Shown in pieces: positions 8,645-19,095 of a stretch of DNA of 64,000 bases. The stretch is from assembly GCA_028716845.1 (NCBI GenBank), contig JAQUPF010000010.1:35549-99548 (forward strand), given 5' to 3'. A model generated the notes under the pieces. The model was not told the origin of the DNA and did not search any database. It was given only the letters and a program-made list of their open reading frames with translations. The position numbers and the translations under genes were made by a program. Within the stretch, counting starts at the first letter, position 1. Every line of letters begins with the position of its first letter. This DNA comes from a bacterium (GTDB lineage: Bacteria; Auribacterota; Tritonobacteria; UBA1439).

Positions 8645-8668
8645 CTCCCCCCATCGATCTATCTTCGC

Positions 8669-8703
8669 ACGTTCGACTTTACACTTTCAACTTTCAACTG
8701 TAG
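8669..8703. repeat. Degenerate 7-bp tandem repeat between convergent genes
   Basis: Five consecutive heptads read ACGTTCG, ACTTTAC, ACTTTCA, ACTTTCA and ACTGTAG. The tract ends exactly at the gdhA stop codon. It is AT-rich against a GC-rich background and has no coding potential. Confidence 0.6.
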
Positions 8704-9972
8704 TTACGGCCAGAGTCCCCGCAGCGCCGCCGCCTCCGCCACGCGCCCGACGCCGAGCATCATCGCCCCGAGGCGCATGTCCACCCGGTGCGTGTCCATG
8801 ACGGCGACGACGTCGTCGAACGCCTGCGTCATGATGCGGCGGAGCCTTTCGTTCACCTCCTCCTCGGTCCAGAAGTACGCCTGGAGGCCCTGCACCCACT
8901 CGAAGTAGGAGACCGTCACCCCGCCGGCGTTCGCGAGGATGTCCGGGACGACGAGGATGTTGCGCTCCTTCAGGATGCAGTCGCCCGCCGGCGTCGTGGG
9001 GGCGTTCGCCGCCTCCACGACGAACCGGGCCTTGAGCCGGGGGGCGTTCTCCTCGGTGATCTGCCCCTCGAGGGCGGCCGGGACGAGGATGTCGCAGCGC
9101 GTCTCGAGGAGCTGGCGGTTCGTGATCGCCTTGCCGCCGGAGAAGCCGCGGACCGTCCCGTGCCCCTGCGAATACTCGATGAGCCTCGGGATGTCGAGGC
9201 CGCCGGGGTTGTGCACGCCCCCGTACACGTCGCTCACGGCGACGATCGTCGCGCCGTGCTCGTGGAAGATGCGGGCGGCGTGCGACCCGACGTTGCCGAA
9301 CCCCTGGATCGCCACGGTCGCCTCGGCGAGCCGGATCCCGACGTGCGCGCACATTCGCTCGGTGACGTAGAAGGTGCCCCGGGCCGTGGCCTCGAGCCTC
9401 CCGCTCGAGCCGCCGAGCGCGAGCGGCTTGCCGGTGACGACGCCCATCACGGAATGCCCCACGCTCATGCTGAACGTGTCCATGATCCAGCCCATGACGC
9501 GGGGGTTCGTGTTCACGTCGGGGGCGGGGATGTCCTTGTCGGGGCCGATGATGATGGCGATCTCGCTCGCGAAGCGCCGCGTCATCCGCTCGATCTCGTA
9601 GACGGACATCTTCGACGGGTCGCAAACCACGCCCCCCTTCGCCCCCCCGTACGGGATGCCGACGACGGCGCACTTGTAGGTCATGAGCATGGCGAGCGCC
9701 GTGATCTCGTCGAGGTCCACCTGCGGGTGGAAGCGGATCCCCCCCTTGCAGGGGCCGCGCTCCATGCTGTGCTGGACGCGGTACCCCGTGTAGACCTCGA
9801 GCCGGCCGTCGTCCATGCGGACCGGCACGGCGACGATGAGCGTCCGCTGCGGGTGCTTCAGCTTCTCGTGAATGTTCCGATCGAGCTTCAGCTTCCCGGC
9901 GGCGAGGGCGAGCTGCCCGAGCACCATGTCGAGCGGCTTCTGCCCGCCGCCCTTCACGCAGACCTTCTTCAT
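8704..9972 (-). CDS. gdhA: Glutamate dehydrogenase (Glu/Leu/Phe/Val dehydrogenase family)
   Basis: It catalyses reversible oxidative deamination of glutamate to 2-oxoglutarate and ammonia with NAD(P). The 422-residue length fits hexameric GDH. The substrate-binding GPCKGGIRFHP, the catalytic lysine region GIPYGGAKGG, the GPDKDIPAPDVNT loop and the Rossmann motif QGFGNVGSHAA are intact. It is the last gene of the leftward DUF1015-aminotransferase-serA-gdhA operon, 27 bases after serA. Supplying or consuming glutamate next to transaminases of serine synthesis makes metabolic sense. Cofactor preference cannot be read safely. Confidence 0.93.
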   Translation of the reverse strand: MKKVCVKGGGQKPLDMVLGQLALAAGKLKLDRNIHEKLKHPQRTLIVAVPVRMDDGRLEVYTGYRVQHSMERGPCKGGIRFHPQVDLDEITALAMLMTYKCAVVGIPYGGAKGGVVCDPSKMSVYEIERMTRRFASEIAIIIGPDKDIPAPDVNTNPRVMGWIMDTFSMSVGHSVMGVVTGKPLALGGSSGRLEATARGTFYVTERMCAHVGIRLAEATVAIQGFGNVGSHAARIFHEHGATIVAVSDVYGGVHNPGGLDIPRLIEYSQGHGTVRGFSGGKAITNRQLLETRCDILVPAALEGQITEENAPRLKARFVVEAANAPTTPAGDCILKERNILVVPDILANAGGVTVSYFEWVQGLQAYFWTEEEVNERLRRIMTQAFDDVVAVMDTHRVDMRLGAMMLGVGRVAEAAALRGLWP

Positions 9973-9999
9973 CTCCTCCGCTCCCTTCGGCCGGCCGGA

Positions 10000-10902
10000 T
10001 CAGGCCTTCAGCCGGTCCACGACGAGCTGCGCGATCTCCGTGCCGACGCGGAACTGCCCCTCCTTCGTGGAGGCGCCGATGTGCGGCGTCGCGACGACGT
10101 TCTCCTGGGCGAGCAGCGGGTTGTCGCCCGGCGGCTCCTGATCGAAGACGTCGAGCCCCGCCCCGCGGACCTTCCCGCTCTTCAGGGCCTCGAGGAGCGC
10201 CTTCTCGTCCACGACGCCGCCGCGGGCGCAGTTGACGATGATGACGCCGTCCTTCATCTTCGCGATGGTCTCGCGGTTGATGATGTTGCGGGTCTCATCG
10301 GTGCGGGGGATGTGGAGCGAGATGTAGTCCGCCGCGGGCAGCATCTCGTCGAGTGTGGAGAGGGTCCCGTACGGGCTCTCCTTCCTGGTCTTCCTGACGA
10401 TCAGCACCTTCATCCCGAGCGCGACGGCGCGCTTCGCCAGCTCGGTGCCGATGCGGCCGGAACCGATGAGGCCGAGCGTCTTGCCGTGGAGCTCCCGCCC
10501 CATGAACCGCTTCTTCTCCCATTTCCCCGCCTTGATGGACGCGTCGGCGGCGGCGATGCCCCGGGCGACGGCGAACATCAGGCCGATCGCGAGCTCGGCG
10601 ACGGAGACGGACGAGGCGGTGGGGGTGTTGACGACGGGTATGCTGCGCTCCTTCGCGCACGCGGTGTCGATGTTGTCGAGGCCGACGCCGCCCCGCGCGA
10701 TGACCTCGAGGCTCTTCCCCGCCTCGATCACCCTGCGGGTGATCTTCGTCGCGCTCCTGACGATCACGCCGTGGTAGCCGCCGATGCAGCCGACGAGGTC
10801 GTCCTCCTTGAGGCCGCTCCGCTCGTCCACCTCGAGCCCCGCGTCCTTGAGGATCGCGATCGCTTCCTTCGCGAGCGGATCACAGACGAGCACCTTCTTC
10901 AT
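10000..10902 (-). CDS. serA: D-3-phosphoglycerate dehydrogenase, short form without ACT domain
   Basis: First step of phosphoserine synthesis: 3-phosphoglycerate to 3-phosphohydroxypyruvate with NAD. At 300 residues it has only the substrate- and nucleotide-binding domains, with GLIGSGRIGTELAKRA, the catalytic arginine in NCARGGVVDE, DQEPP and the histidine in TPHIGAST. It lacks the C-terminal ACT/ASB regulatory domains of longer SerA, so serine feedback through ACT is not expected. A glyoxylate or hydroxypyruvate reductase is the main alternative, but an adjacent class V aminotransferase and a nearby serC support SerA. Confidence 0.88.
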   Translation of the reverse strand: MKKVLVCDPLAKEAIAILKDAGLEVDERSGLKEDDLVGCIGGYHGVIVRSATKITRRVIEAGKSLEVIARGGVGLDNIDTACAKERSIPVVNTPTASSVSVAELAIGLMFAVARGIAAADASIKAGKWEKKRFMGRELHGKTLGLIGSGRIGTELAKRAVALGMKVLIVRKTRKESPYGTLSTLDEMLPAADYISLHIPRTDETRNIINRETIAKMKDGVIIVNCARGGVVDEKALLEALKSGKVRGAGLDVFDQEPPGDNPLLAQENVVATPHIGASTKEGQFRVGTEIAQLVVDRLKA

Positions 10903-10964
10903 GCCCTAACCTCCTTCCCCTGTTGACCGTTCGGTCCGATCCCGGCGCCCGGTCCGCCCGGGCA

Positions 10965-12107
10965 TCACGGTTCCCGCAGGACCTCCGCCGCCGCCGCGAG
11001 GCCCCTCCCGATCTCGACCGGCCGGCCGAGATCGGCGAGGGCCATCCCGAGGGCGGCGAGGGCGGTGACAACGTCGAACGGGCCGGCGTACCCCATGTGG
11101 GCGATGCGGATGATCCTGCCCCGCAGCCGCCCCTGGCCGCCGGCGACGAGGACGCCGTAGCGCTCCCGCATGCGCTCCCGCAGCAGGTCGGCGTCGATCC
11201 GGTCGGGCGTCCGCACGGCCGTCAGTCCGTCGGCGGGGGCGTCCGGGGCGAGGAGGCGGAGGCCCATTCCCGCGACGCCCGCCCGGCACGCCTCGCCGAG
11301 CCGGCGGTGCCGGGCGATGCACGCCTCGAGCCCCTCGGCGAGGATGCCGTCGAGCGCCTCCGCGAGCCCGGCGACGAGCGCGGCGGGAGACGACCACGCC
11401 GTCTCGCTGCGGCCCGCCGCCTCGATCGCCGGCCGCCAGTCGTAATAGTACCTCGCCGCCGAGGATTTTTCAATGAGCGCGCGCGCCCGCCGGCTCCCGA
11501 CCACCGCGATCCCGAGACCGGTGGGGCACATGAGCCCCTTCTGGCAGCCGGCCACGGCGACGTCCACCCCCCAGTCGTCCATCCGGAACTCGGAGCAGCA
11601 GAGGCCGCTCGTCGCGTCCACGACGAGCGCCGCCCCCCCGCCCCCCGCGACCCGACCGAGCGCCTCGATGTCCGTCTTCACGCCCGTCGAGGTCTCGCAG
11701 AGCGTCGAGAAGACCGCCTTCGCCGCCGGGTGCCGCCGGAGCGCGGCGGCCACGTCGCCGGGGCTGACCGCCTCCCCCCACTCCACGTCCACGGGGACGA
11801 CCCGCGCGCCGAAGGCGGCGCAGATCTCCGCCCAGCGGTCGCCGAACTTCCCGCCCCTGACGACGACCGCCTCGTCGCCGGGCGAGAGGAGGTTCGAGAC
11901 CGCCGCCTCCATGACGCCCGTCCCCGTGCAGGCGAACAGGAGGACGTCGCCCGCGGTGCAGAGCACCGAGCGGAGGCCGGCGGTGACCGCCGCGTGGAGG
12001 GCGTGGTACTCGTCCGACCGGTGGTGGATGACGGGCCGCGCGACGGCGAGGCCGACCCGCGGCGGGACGGGGCAGGGCCCGGGCGTCAGCAGGTAGGTCT
12101 TTCCCAT
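10965..12107 (-). CDS. Class V aminotransferase (alanine/serine-glyoxylate or serine-pyruvate type)
   Basis: A 380-residue PLP enzyme of the AGAT-like class V group. TPGPCPVPPRV at the N-terminus, DATSGLCCSEFRMD and the PLP lysine in AGCQKGLMCPTGLG identify it. It may transaminate serine, alanine, glyoxylate or phosphohydroxypyruvate. Similar enzymes occur next to short SerA in other bacteria and archaea. Since a separate serC lies about 3 kb away, this enzyme may interconvert serine, hydroxypyruvate and glyoxylate rather than serve as the phosphoserine aminotransferase. It lies 62 bases before serA and 19 bases after the DUF1015 gene in the same operon. Confidence 0.85.
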   Translation of the reverse strand: MGKTYLLTPGPCPVPPRVGLAVARPVIHHRSDEYHALHAAVTAGLRSVLCTAGDVLLFACTGTGVMEAAVSNLLSPGDEAVVVRGGKFGDRWAEICAAFGARVVPVDVEWGEAVSPGDVAAALRRHPAAKAVFSTLCETSTGVKTDIEALGRVAGGGGAALVVDATSGLCCSEFRMDDWGVDVAVAGCQKGLMCPTGLGIAVVGSRRARALIEKSSAARYYYDWRPAIEAAGRSETAWSSPAALVAGLAEALDGILAEGLEACIARHRRLGEACRAGVAGMGLRLLAPDAPADGLTAVRTPDRIDADLLRERMRERYGVLVAGGQGRLRGRIIRIAHMGYAGPFDVVTALAALGMALADLGRPVEIGRGLAAAAEVLREP

Positions 12108-12126
12108 GGTTCCGTGCCCCTGCTGC

Positions 12127-13437
<1,311 letters not shown>

Positions 13438-13478
13438 GACGCGCTTCCTCCCTCTCCCGCTGCCTGCGTGCGGGGGCC

Positions 13479-13507
13479 ATGGTACACGCTGCCCGCCCCC
13501 CTGTCAA
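13479..13507 (-). promoter_or_regulatory. Promoter of the DUF1015-aminotransferase-serA-gdhA operon
   Basis: On the minus strand a consensus TTGACA -35 (13502-13507) is followed 17 bp later by TACCAT (13479-13484). The predicted start is near 13472, giving a leader of about 35 bases. Confidence 0.8.
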
Positions 13508-13517
13508 GGCCCGGGCC

Positions 13518-13546
13518 TGTACACGCCGGCCGACCTGTGGTATCGT
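13518..13546 (+). promoter_or_regulatory. Promoter of the membrane glycosyltransferase gene
   Basis: TGTACA (13518-13523), 17-bp spacer, TATCGT (13541-13546). It is back-to-back with the leftward operon promoter, so the two may be co-regulated. Confidence 0.5.
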
Positions 13547-13585
13547 AGCCGCTCGCGCCGGCCGCGCGACAGCAGGATCCCCGGG

Positions 13586-15220
13586 ATGCAATCGCCGCGC
13601 ACGGGTAATCTCCCGCCCCTCCTCCTCCTCGCCCTCCTCTCCCTCCTTCTCTACGCGGCGCTCCCCTCGAAGGGGTACCACGACGACGACATGTACTACG
13701 CGATGTCCGTCCGCGCCGGCGACCCGCGCGCCTTCCTCCTCGGCCAGCCGCACTACTATTTCTGGACCTCCCTCGGCGCCGCGGCGTACGCCCTCTGCCT
13801 CCGCGCCGGCCTCCCGGCGACGCCGCACGGCGCGCTCGCAGGCCTGAACGCCCTCCTCGGCTTCGCGGGGCTCGCCGCGATGTACCTCCTCCAGCGGCGC
13901 GTCTGCGGCCTCGGCCGCGCCGCCGCTTTCCTCGGCAGCCTCTTCCTCGGCCTGGGTTTCGGCTACTGGAACAGCGCCGTCTCGGCGGGGAAATACGCGC
14001 TCGAGACGGTCTTCCTCATCCCCGCCTTCTTCCTCATCCTCGAGACCGCGCGGCGGGATTCCATCCCGGTCGCGGCGCGCTGCGGGGCGTGCATCGGCCT
14101 CGCGCTCCTCTCGCAGATGGTCGACCTGCTCCTCTTCCCGGTCATGCTCCTCTTCTTCCTCCTCGCGGGGGGCCTCTCCGGGGGACGGGCGCGGCGCCTG
14201 CTCGTCTGCCTCCTCGTCGCCCTCTCCCTCGCCGGGGCGGGCCTGTCCGCGATGGGCTGGTTCCTCCGCGGCCATCGCTCGTTCGGCGCGCTGATCGGGT
14301 GGCTGACGGCGTACCCCGTGCGGGAGTTCGTCCACTTCCACCCGGCCAATCTCCTCATGGTGCTTGCCGGGAACGCGCGCGCCGTCTGGGGGATCGGCTT
14401 CGTCAAGTCGTTCATGCTCGGCAAGACGGGCCCGCTCGCCTTCGGCGCCGTCGCCGCCCTCGTCGCGGCGGGGAGCGGCGCCCTGCTGTTCCTGGCCGTC
14501 GCCCGCCCCGCGCGCCGCGGACGCTGCGCGGGCGCGGCGGCGCTCGCGTTCGCGTGGATCGTCGTCTTCTCGGCGTTCTTCGGCTTCTATTCGCCCGGGC
14601 AGCCGAAGTTCTACACCAGGAACCTCGTCCCGGCGGCGGTCCTCTTCGGCCTCGCCTGGGAAGGCCTGCCCGCGGGCGACCGCCTGCGGCGGGGCTGCGC
14701 CCTCGCCGCCGTCGCCTGCCTCCTGCTCGCGAACCTGTTCGGCACGATCCTCCCCCAGGCCGCGATCGGGCACAACGACGATACGACCTACGCGCGGTTC
14801 ATCCTGGCCCGCACCGAGGCCGACGGCGTCCTCATCTTCCCCGGGGCGGGCGAGTCGAGCGTGCCGCTCCAGGTGCGGTATTTCGGCCGGCGCGAGGTGA
14901 TCGAGCTCCTGCCCGGACGGCGGGCGCCGGACGCGCTCGACCGCCGGATCCGCGCGGCCCTCGCGGAAGGGCTGCCCTGCTACCTCGTGGGGGAGGATCG
15001 GGCGGTCGCGTCGTACCACTGGTTCAAACCCGTCCGGGAACGGGTGCGGGGCGTCTCCCCGGCCGCGGAGGCGACGCGGCGGTTCTTCGCCGGGCGCGGC
15101 TACGCGCTCGCGCCGCACGCGAGGTACGAGGCGGCGGGCGACTACCGGGGGAACGAGATCCACCGGGTTTCGCGCGTCGCCGATCCGCTGGACAGGGGGC
15201 GGGGGGGTATGGTACAGTGA
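13586..15220 (+). CDS. Multi-spanning membrane glycosyltransferase (GT-C-like)
   Basis: A 544-residue protein with roughly ten hydrophobic helices in its first 400 residues and a soluble C-terminal part. The acidic GYHDDDMYY motif directly after the first helix resembles the catalytic acidic loop of GT-C (PMT/ArnT-like) lipid-linked-sugar transferases. The ATG at 13586 is preferred because it begins just before the first membrane helix and lies downstream of a promoter; the longer open frame has no such features. It probably transfers a sugar from a polyprenyl carrier outside the cytoplasmic membrane. It stands alone between serine genes, about 7 kb from the polysaccharide locus. The acceptor is unknown. 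Confidence 0.7.
   Translation: MQSPRTGNLPPLLLLALLSLLLYAALPSKGYHDDDMYYAMSVRAGDPRAFLLGQPHYYFWTSLGAAAYALCLRAGLPATPHGALAGLNALLGFAGLAAMYLLQRRVCGLGRAAAFLGSLFLGLGFGYWNSAVSAGKYALETVFLIPAFFLILETARRDSIPVAARCGACIGLALLSQMVDLLLFPVMLLFFLLAGGLSGGRARRLLVCLLVALSLAGAGLSAMGWFLRGHRSFGALIGWLTAYPVREFVHFHPANLLMVLAGNARAVWGIGFVKSFMLGKTGPLAFGAVAALVAAGSGALLFLAVARPARRGRCAGAAALAFAWIVVFSAFFGFYSPGQPKFYTRNLVPAAVLFGLAWEGLPAGDRLRRGCALAAVACLLLANLFGTILPQAAIGHNDDTTYARFILARTEADGVLIFPGAGESSVPLQVRYFGRREVIELLPGRRAPDALDRRIRAALAEGLPCYLVGEDRAVASYHWFKPVRERVRGVSPAAEATRRFFAGRGYALAPHARYEAAGDYRGNEIHRVSRVADPLDRGRGGMVQ
15189..15218 (+). promoter_or_regulatory. Promoter of serC
   Basis: TGGACA (15189-15194), 18-bp spacer, TACAGT (15213-15218), placed at the very end of the preceding gene. 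An AGGAGGT ribosome-binding site follows, ahead of the ATG at 15257. Confidence 0.55.
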
Positions 15221-15256
15221 CGCCCCTGTGAGGTTCCAAACGAGAGGAGGTCCGCG

Positions 15257-16342
15257 ATGGGAAAGAGGGTGTTCAACTTCTACGCGGGGCCGGCGACGCT
15301 GCCCCTGAAGGCGCTGAAGGAGGCGAAGAAGGACCTCCTCGACTTCCGCGGGACGGGGATGTCGGTCTGCGAGATCAGCCACCGGTCGAAGGACTTCCAG
15401 GCCGTCATGGACGAGGCGACGGCCCTCGTGCGGGAGCTCTACGCGGTGCCGGAGGGGTTCCACATCCTCTGGCTCGGCGGCGGGGCCTCCACCCAGTTCT
15501 TCCACATCCCCTGGAACCTCGGCGTCGAGGGGAGGCCGTTCGCCTACATCCACACCGGCTCGTGGGCGAAGGCGGCGATCAAGGAGGCGAAGTTCTTCGG
15601 CGAGGTGAAGGTGCTCGCCTCCTCGGAGGACGCGAACTTCTCCTACGTCCCGCGCCGGTTCGAGCCCGACCCGAACGCCGCCTACCTCCACATCACCTCG
15701 AACGAGACGATCGGCGGCATCGAGTGGCTCTCCTTTCCCGACCCGGGCGACGTCCCGCTCGTCGTGGACGCCTCGTCCGATTTCCTGAGCCACCCGGTGG
15801 ACTGGTCGAAGATCGCCCTCCTCTACGCCGGGGCGCAGAAGAACCTCGGCCCCGCCGGGGTGACGGTCGTGATCGTGCGCGAGGACCTCGTGGCGCGCGC
15901 CCGCGCGAAGAGCCTCCCCACCATGGTGTCGTACGCGACCCACGTCGACAAGGGCTCCATGCACAACACGCCCCCCTGCTTCCCGATCTACCTCTCGATG
16001 CTCGCCCTCCGCGACCTGAAGGAGAAGGGCGGCCTCCCGTCCATGGAGCGGCTGAACAAGCGGAAGGCGGGGCTCCTCTACCGGCTCATCGACTCGTCGA
16101 ACGGCTTCTACCGCGGCGTCGCGAGGAAGGATTCCCGCTCGCGCATGAACGTGACCTTCCGGCTCCCGACCGAGGAGCTCGAGGGGAAGTGCGTCGCGGA
16201 GGCGAAGGCGCGGGGCCTCATCGGCCTCAAGGGGCATCGGAGCGTCGGCGGGATGCGGGCGTCCATCTACAACGCCATGACGCCCAAGGGGGTCAAGACG
16301 CTCGCCCAGTTTCTCCGCGAGTTCCAGCTCGCGAACGCCTGA
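15257..16342 (+). CDS. serC: Phosphoserine aminotransferase
   Basis: It converts 3-phosphohydroxypyruvate and glutamate to phosphoserine, the second step of serine synthesis. At 361 residues it has the normal family length. The N-terminal FNFYAGPATLPLKALKEA, SHRSKDF, the TSNETIGGIEW substrate loop and the PLP lysine in AGAQKNLGPAG are all intact. A strong AGGAGGT precedes the ATG. It is transcribed away from the serA operon and has its own promoter. With serA it covers two of the three pathway steps; a recognisable phosphoserine phosphatase is not in the window. Confidence 0.96.
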   Translation: MGKRVFNFYAGPATLPLKALKEAKKDLLDFRGTGMSVCEISHRSKDFQAVMDEATALVRELYAVPEGFHILWLGGGASTQFFHIPWNLGVEGRPFAYIHTGSWAKAAIKEAKFFGEVKVLASSEDANFSYVPRRFEPDPNAAYLHITSNETIGGIEWLSFPDPGDVPLVVDASSDFLSHPVDWSKIALLYAGAQKNLGPAGVTVVIVREDLVARARAKSLPTMVSYATHVDKGSMHNTPPCFPIYLSMLALRDLKEKGGLPSMERLNKRKAGLLYRLIDSSNGFYRGVARKDSRSRMNVTFRLPTEELEGKCVAEAKARGLIGLKGHRSVGGMRASIYNAMTPKGVKTLAQFLREFQLANA

Positions 16343-16370
16343 CGAGCCGCGCGCGGCACGCGCGCCCGGG

Positions 16371-16401
16371 GGCCCGTCCCTCCCGCCCGGGGGGGCGGGC
16401 C
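16371..16401 (+). terminator. Possible terminator hairpin after serC
   Basis: GGCCCG (16371-16376) can pair with CGGGCC (16396-16401) around a C-rich/G-rich inner arm. No T-run follows, so intrinsic termination is doubtful. Confidence 0.3.
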
Positions 16402-16420
16402 TTCCCGCGATCCCGCGCCG

Positions 16421-16449
16421 TTGTCCGCGCCCGGATCGTGTGCTATAGT
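16421..16449 (+). promoter_or_regulatory. Promoter of adenine deaminase
   Basis: TTGTCC (16421-16426), 17-bp spacer, extended -10 TGC-TATAGT (TATAGT at 16444-16449). The predicted start near 16456 leaves a leader of only about 14 bases before the ATG at 16470. Confidence 0.75.
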
Positions 16450-16469
16450 CTCCGCTCGGAGCAGGCGCC

Positions 16470-18218
16470 ATGGCGAACCTCGAACGGATGATCAGGGTTG
16501 CCCGGGGGAAGGCGAAGGCCGACACCGTCCTCAAGAACGGCCGGGTCGTGAACGTCTACTCGGGCGAGATCGTCCGGGCCGACGTCGCCGTCGTCGGGGG
16601 GGTCATCGCCGGCCTCGGCAGCTACCGCGGCGCCCGCGAATTCGACGTCGCCGGGCGCCTCGTCGCCCCGGGCCTCATCGACGCCCATATCCACCTCGAG
16701 AGCGCCATGGTGACCGTGCCCGAGTTCGCGCGGGTGGTGGTGCCGCTCGGGACGACCTCGGTCGTGAGCGATCCGCACGAGATCGCGAACGTCATGGGGC
16801 TCGAGGGGATCAACTACATGCTCAAGTCGAGCAAGTACAACCCCCTCAACGTCTTCGTCATGATCCCCTCCTGCGTCCCCTCCTCGCCGCTGGAGACCTC
16901 CGGCTCCGAGCTCCGGGCGACGGACATCTTCTTCATGCTGAACCAGGACTGGGTCCTGGGCCTCGGCGAGGTGATGGACTACCCGGGCCTCCTCGCGGCG
17001 CAGCCGAACCTCCTCGACAAGATCAAGATCGTGGAGGGGAAGGTGATCGACGGCCACGCCCCCGGCCTCTCGGGCAGGGACCTCTGCGCATACGCCGCGA
17101 TGCGCATATCCTCCGACCACGAGTGCTCGACCCCGGAGGAGGCGCGGGAGAAGCTCCGCCTCGGCATGACGATCATGGTGCGGGAGGGGAGCGGCGCGAG
17201 GAACATGGAGGCCCTCCTCCCGCTCGTCACGCCGCAGAACCTCCCCCAGTTCGTCTTCTGCACGGACGACCTCCACCCGCACGACCTCGTCGGCGAGGGG
17301 CACATGAACGCCGTCGTCCGGAAGGCGGTGCGCCTCGGGCTGGACCCGGTCTCGGCGATCCGCATGTGCACCATCAACCCGGCCCGCCACTACCGGCTCG
17401 GGCAGCTGGGGGCCATCGCCCCCGGCAAGACCGCCGACATGGTCGTCATCGGCGACCCGGAGGCGATGCGCGTCGACATGGTCTTCAAGAACGGCGTCCT
17501 CGTCGCGCGGGACGGGGCGCTCCTGCCGGGGGCCGCCGCCGCGGTGCGCCCGCCGGAGCCGCTCCGCGGCTCGATCAACATCCAGTGGCTCAGGCCCGAG
17601 TACCTCGAGATCCCCGCCCGGGCGGGACGCTGCCGCGTCATCCGGCTCGTCCCGGGCCAGCTCCTCACCCGGCAGGAGCTCGTCAGGCCGAAGACGATCG
17701 GCGGGAGGGTCGTCGCCGACACCGAGGCCGACATCCTCAAGCTCGCGGTCGTCGAGCGGCACCACGCCTCGTCCCGCATCGGCCTCGGCCTCGTCCGGGG
17801 GTTCGGCCTGAAGAAGGGGGCGATCGCCTCCTCGGTGGCCCACGACGCCCACAACATCATCGCCGTCGGCACGAACGACGCCGACATCATGGAGGCGGTC
17901 ATCAAGATACGGAAGCTCCAGGGCGGCTTCACGGCGGTCGTGGAGGGGAAGCTCATCGCGAGCCTCGCGCTCCCCATCGCCGGCCTCATGTCCGTGAAGG
18001 CGGCGGGGGAGGTGAGCGCCGAGATCAGGGAGCTCATCCTCGTCGCGCGGTCGATGGGATGCGCCGTCGAGGACCCGTTCATGGCGCTCTCGTTCCTCTC
18101 CCTCTCCGTCATCCCGGAACTCAAGCTCACCGACCGGGGACTCGTGGACGTGTCGGGGCAGAAGATCGTCCCGCTCTTCGTGCGCGGGCGGGCTGCGGGA
18201 GGGCGCCCCCGTGCGTGA
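16470..18218 (+). CDS. ade: Adenine deaminase
   Basis: It hydrolyses adenine to hypoxanthine and ammonia (purine salvage and degradation). The 582-residue length matches bacterial Ade. The amidohydrolase metal motif DAHIHLESAM near residue 70, SDPHEIANV, the HAPGLSG block with its histidine, ISSDHEC and CTDDLHPHDL are present, as is the C-terminal Ade domain with SVAHDAHNIIAVG. It has its own promoter and a short leader. The molybdenum hydroxylase at the left edge could oxidise the product if it is a true xanthine dehydrogenase, but the distance makes this speculative. Its last eight bases overlap the next gene. Confidence 0.94.
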   Translation: MANLERMIRVARGKAKADTVLKNGRVVNVYSGEIVRADVAVVGGVIAGLGSYRGAREFDVAGRLVAPGLIDAHIHLESAMVTVPEFARVVVPLGTTSVVSDPHEIANVMGLEGINYMLKSSKYNPLNVFVMIPSCVPSSPLETSGSELRATDIFFMLNQDWVLGLGEVMDYPGLLAAQPNLLDKIKIVEGKVIDGHAPGLSGRDLCAYAAMRISSDHECSTPEEAREKLRLGMTIMVREGSGARNMEALLPLVTPQNLPQFVFCTDDLHPHDLVGEGHMNAVVRKAVRLGLDPVSAIRMCTINPARHYRLGQLGAIAPGKTADMVVIGDPEAMRVDMVFKNGVLVARDGALLPGAAAAVRPPEPLRGSINIQWLRPEYLEIPARAGRCRVIRLVPGQLLTRQELVRPKTIGGRVVADTEADILKLAVVERHHASSRIGLGLVRGFGLKKGAIASSVAHDAHNIIAVGTNDADIMEAVIKIRKLQGGFTAVVEGKLIASLALPIAGLMSVKAAGEVSAEIRELILVARSMGCAVEDPFMALSFLSLSVIPELKLTDRGLVDVSGQKIVPLFVRGRAAGGRPRA

Positions 18219-19068
18219 CCCGCGCCGCTCCGGCGGCTTTTCCGCGAGGCGGGGGAATCGATCCGGCGACCTTGAGTTCTGGAAACTGCGCGCGCGCACC
18301 TACAACAGACTCCAATGGGCGCAGCAATCCTCCTGCCTCCGCGCGTTCGTCAGGGCCGGCGGCTTCCGGAAGGGCGACGTCGTCCTCGACGTGGGGACGG
18401 GCACCGGCATCGTCGCCCATGCAGTCGCGCCGATGGTGGCCGAGGTGATCGGCCTCGACAAGTCGCAGGACATGCTGGCGCACAGCAACTGGCGCGGGAA
18501 CAAGTACTTCATCCGTCGGGACATCAGGACGCCCATCTTCGCCGACGGCGTCTTCGACAAGGTGACCGCGCGGATGGTGTTCCATCATATCCTGGAGGGC
18601 ACGCAGGAGGCGATGAACGAGTGCCACAGGGTCCTGAAACCGGGCGGGCTGATGGTCTTCTCGGAGGGAATCCCGCCCTGCGCAGAGGTAAAGCCGGACT
18701 ACGAGGAGATATTCAGGCACAAGGAGAAGCGGCTTACCTTCATGGAGGGCGATCTCGTCCGGCTCATGCGGCGCGCCGGATTCCGGAACATCAGGGTGCG
18801 CATCCACTGGATGCGCCGGATGAGCGTCAGGAACTGGCTCGAGAACAGCGGGTTGCCGCCCTCGGTGCAGCGCACGATATTCCTCCTCCACGAGGAGGCG
18901 CGGCCGGCCTTCCGGAGGGCCTATCGCCTCATGCACGTGCGGGGGGATTGCCTGATCGACATGAAGATGGCCATCCTCACCGGGGAGAAGGAGGCGGGAG
19001 TGGTGTCCGACGGCCCACCTCGGAAATCCGCCCGATTCCGCCGGGCCCTGCGACGGTCGGAGCCATGA
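18211..19068 (+). CDS. Class I SAM-dependent methyltransferase
   Basis: A 285-residue protein with SAM-binding motif I VLDVGTGTG near residue 59, the acidic residue in VIGLDKSQDM, a late RMVFHHI block and LKPGGLMVFSEG, as in ubiquinone/menaquinone-type and small-molecule methyltransferases. Start: GTG at 18211, inside the 3' end of ade, which implies coupling. The C-terminal region has no recognised domain. Two further methyltransferase-like features follow (this gene and the next), just before the polysaccharide locus, so a sugar or lipid substrate is possible but unproven. Confidence 0.82.
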   Translation: MRDPRRSGGFSARRGNRSGDLEFWKLRARTYNRLQWAQQSSCLRAFVRAGGFRKGDVVLDVGTGTGIVAHAVAPMVAEVIGLDKSQDMLAHSNWRGNKYFIRRDIRTPIFADGVFDKVTARMVFHHILEGTQEAMNECHRVLKPGGLMVFSEGIPPCAEVKPDYEEIFRHKEKRLTFMEGDLVRLMRRAGFRNIRVRIHWMRRMSVRNWLENSGLPPSVQRTIFLLHEEARPAFRRAYRLMHVRGDCLIDMKMAILTGEKEAGVVSDGPPRKSARFRRALRRSEP

Positions 19069-19095
19069 CCAACGTGATGGCGGAGATCCTCGTGC

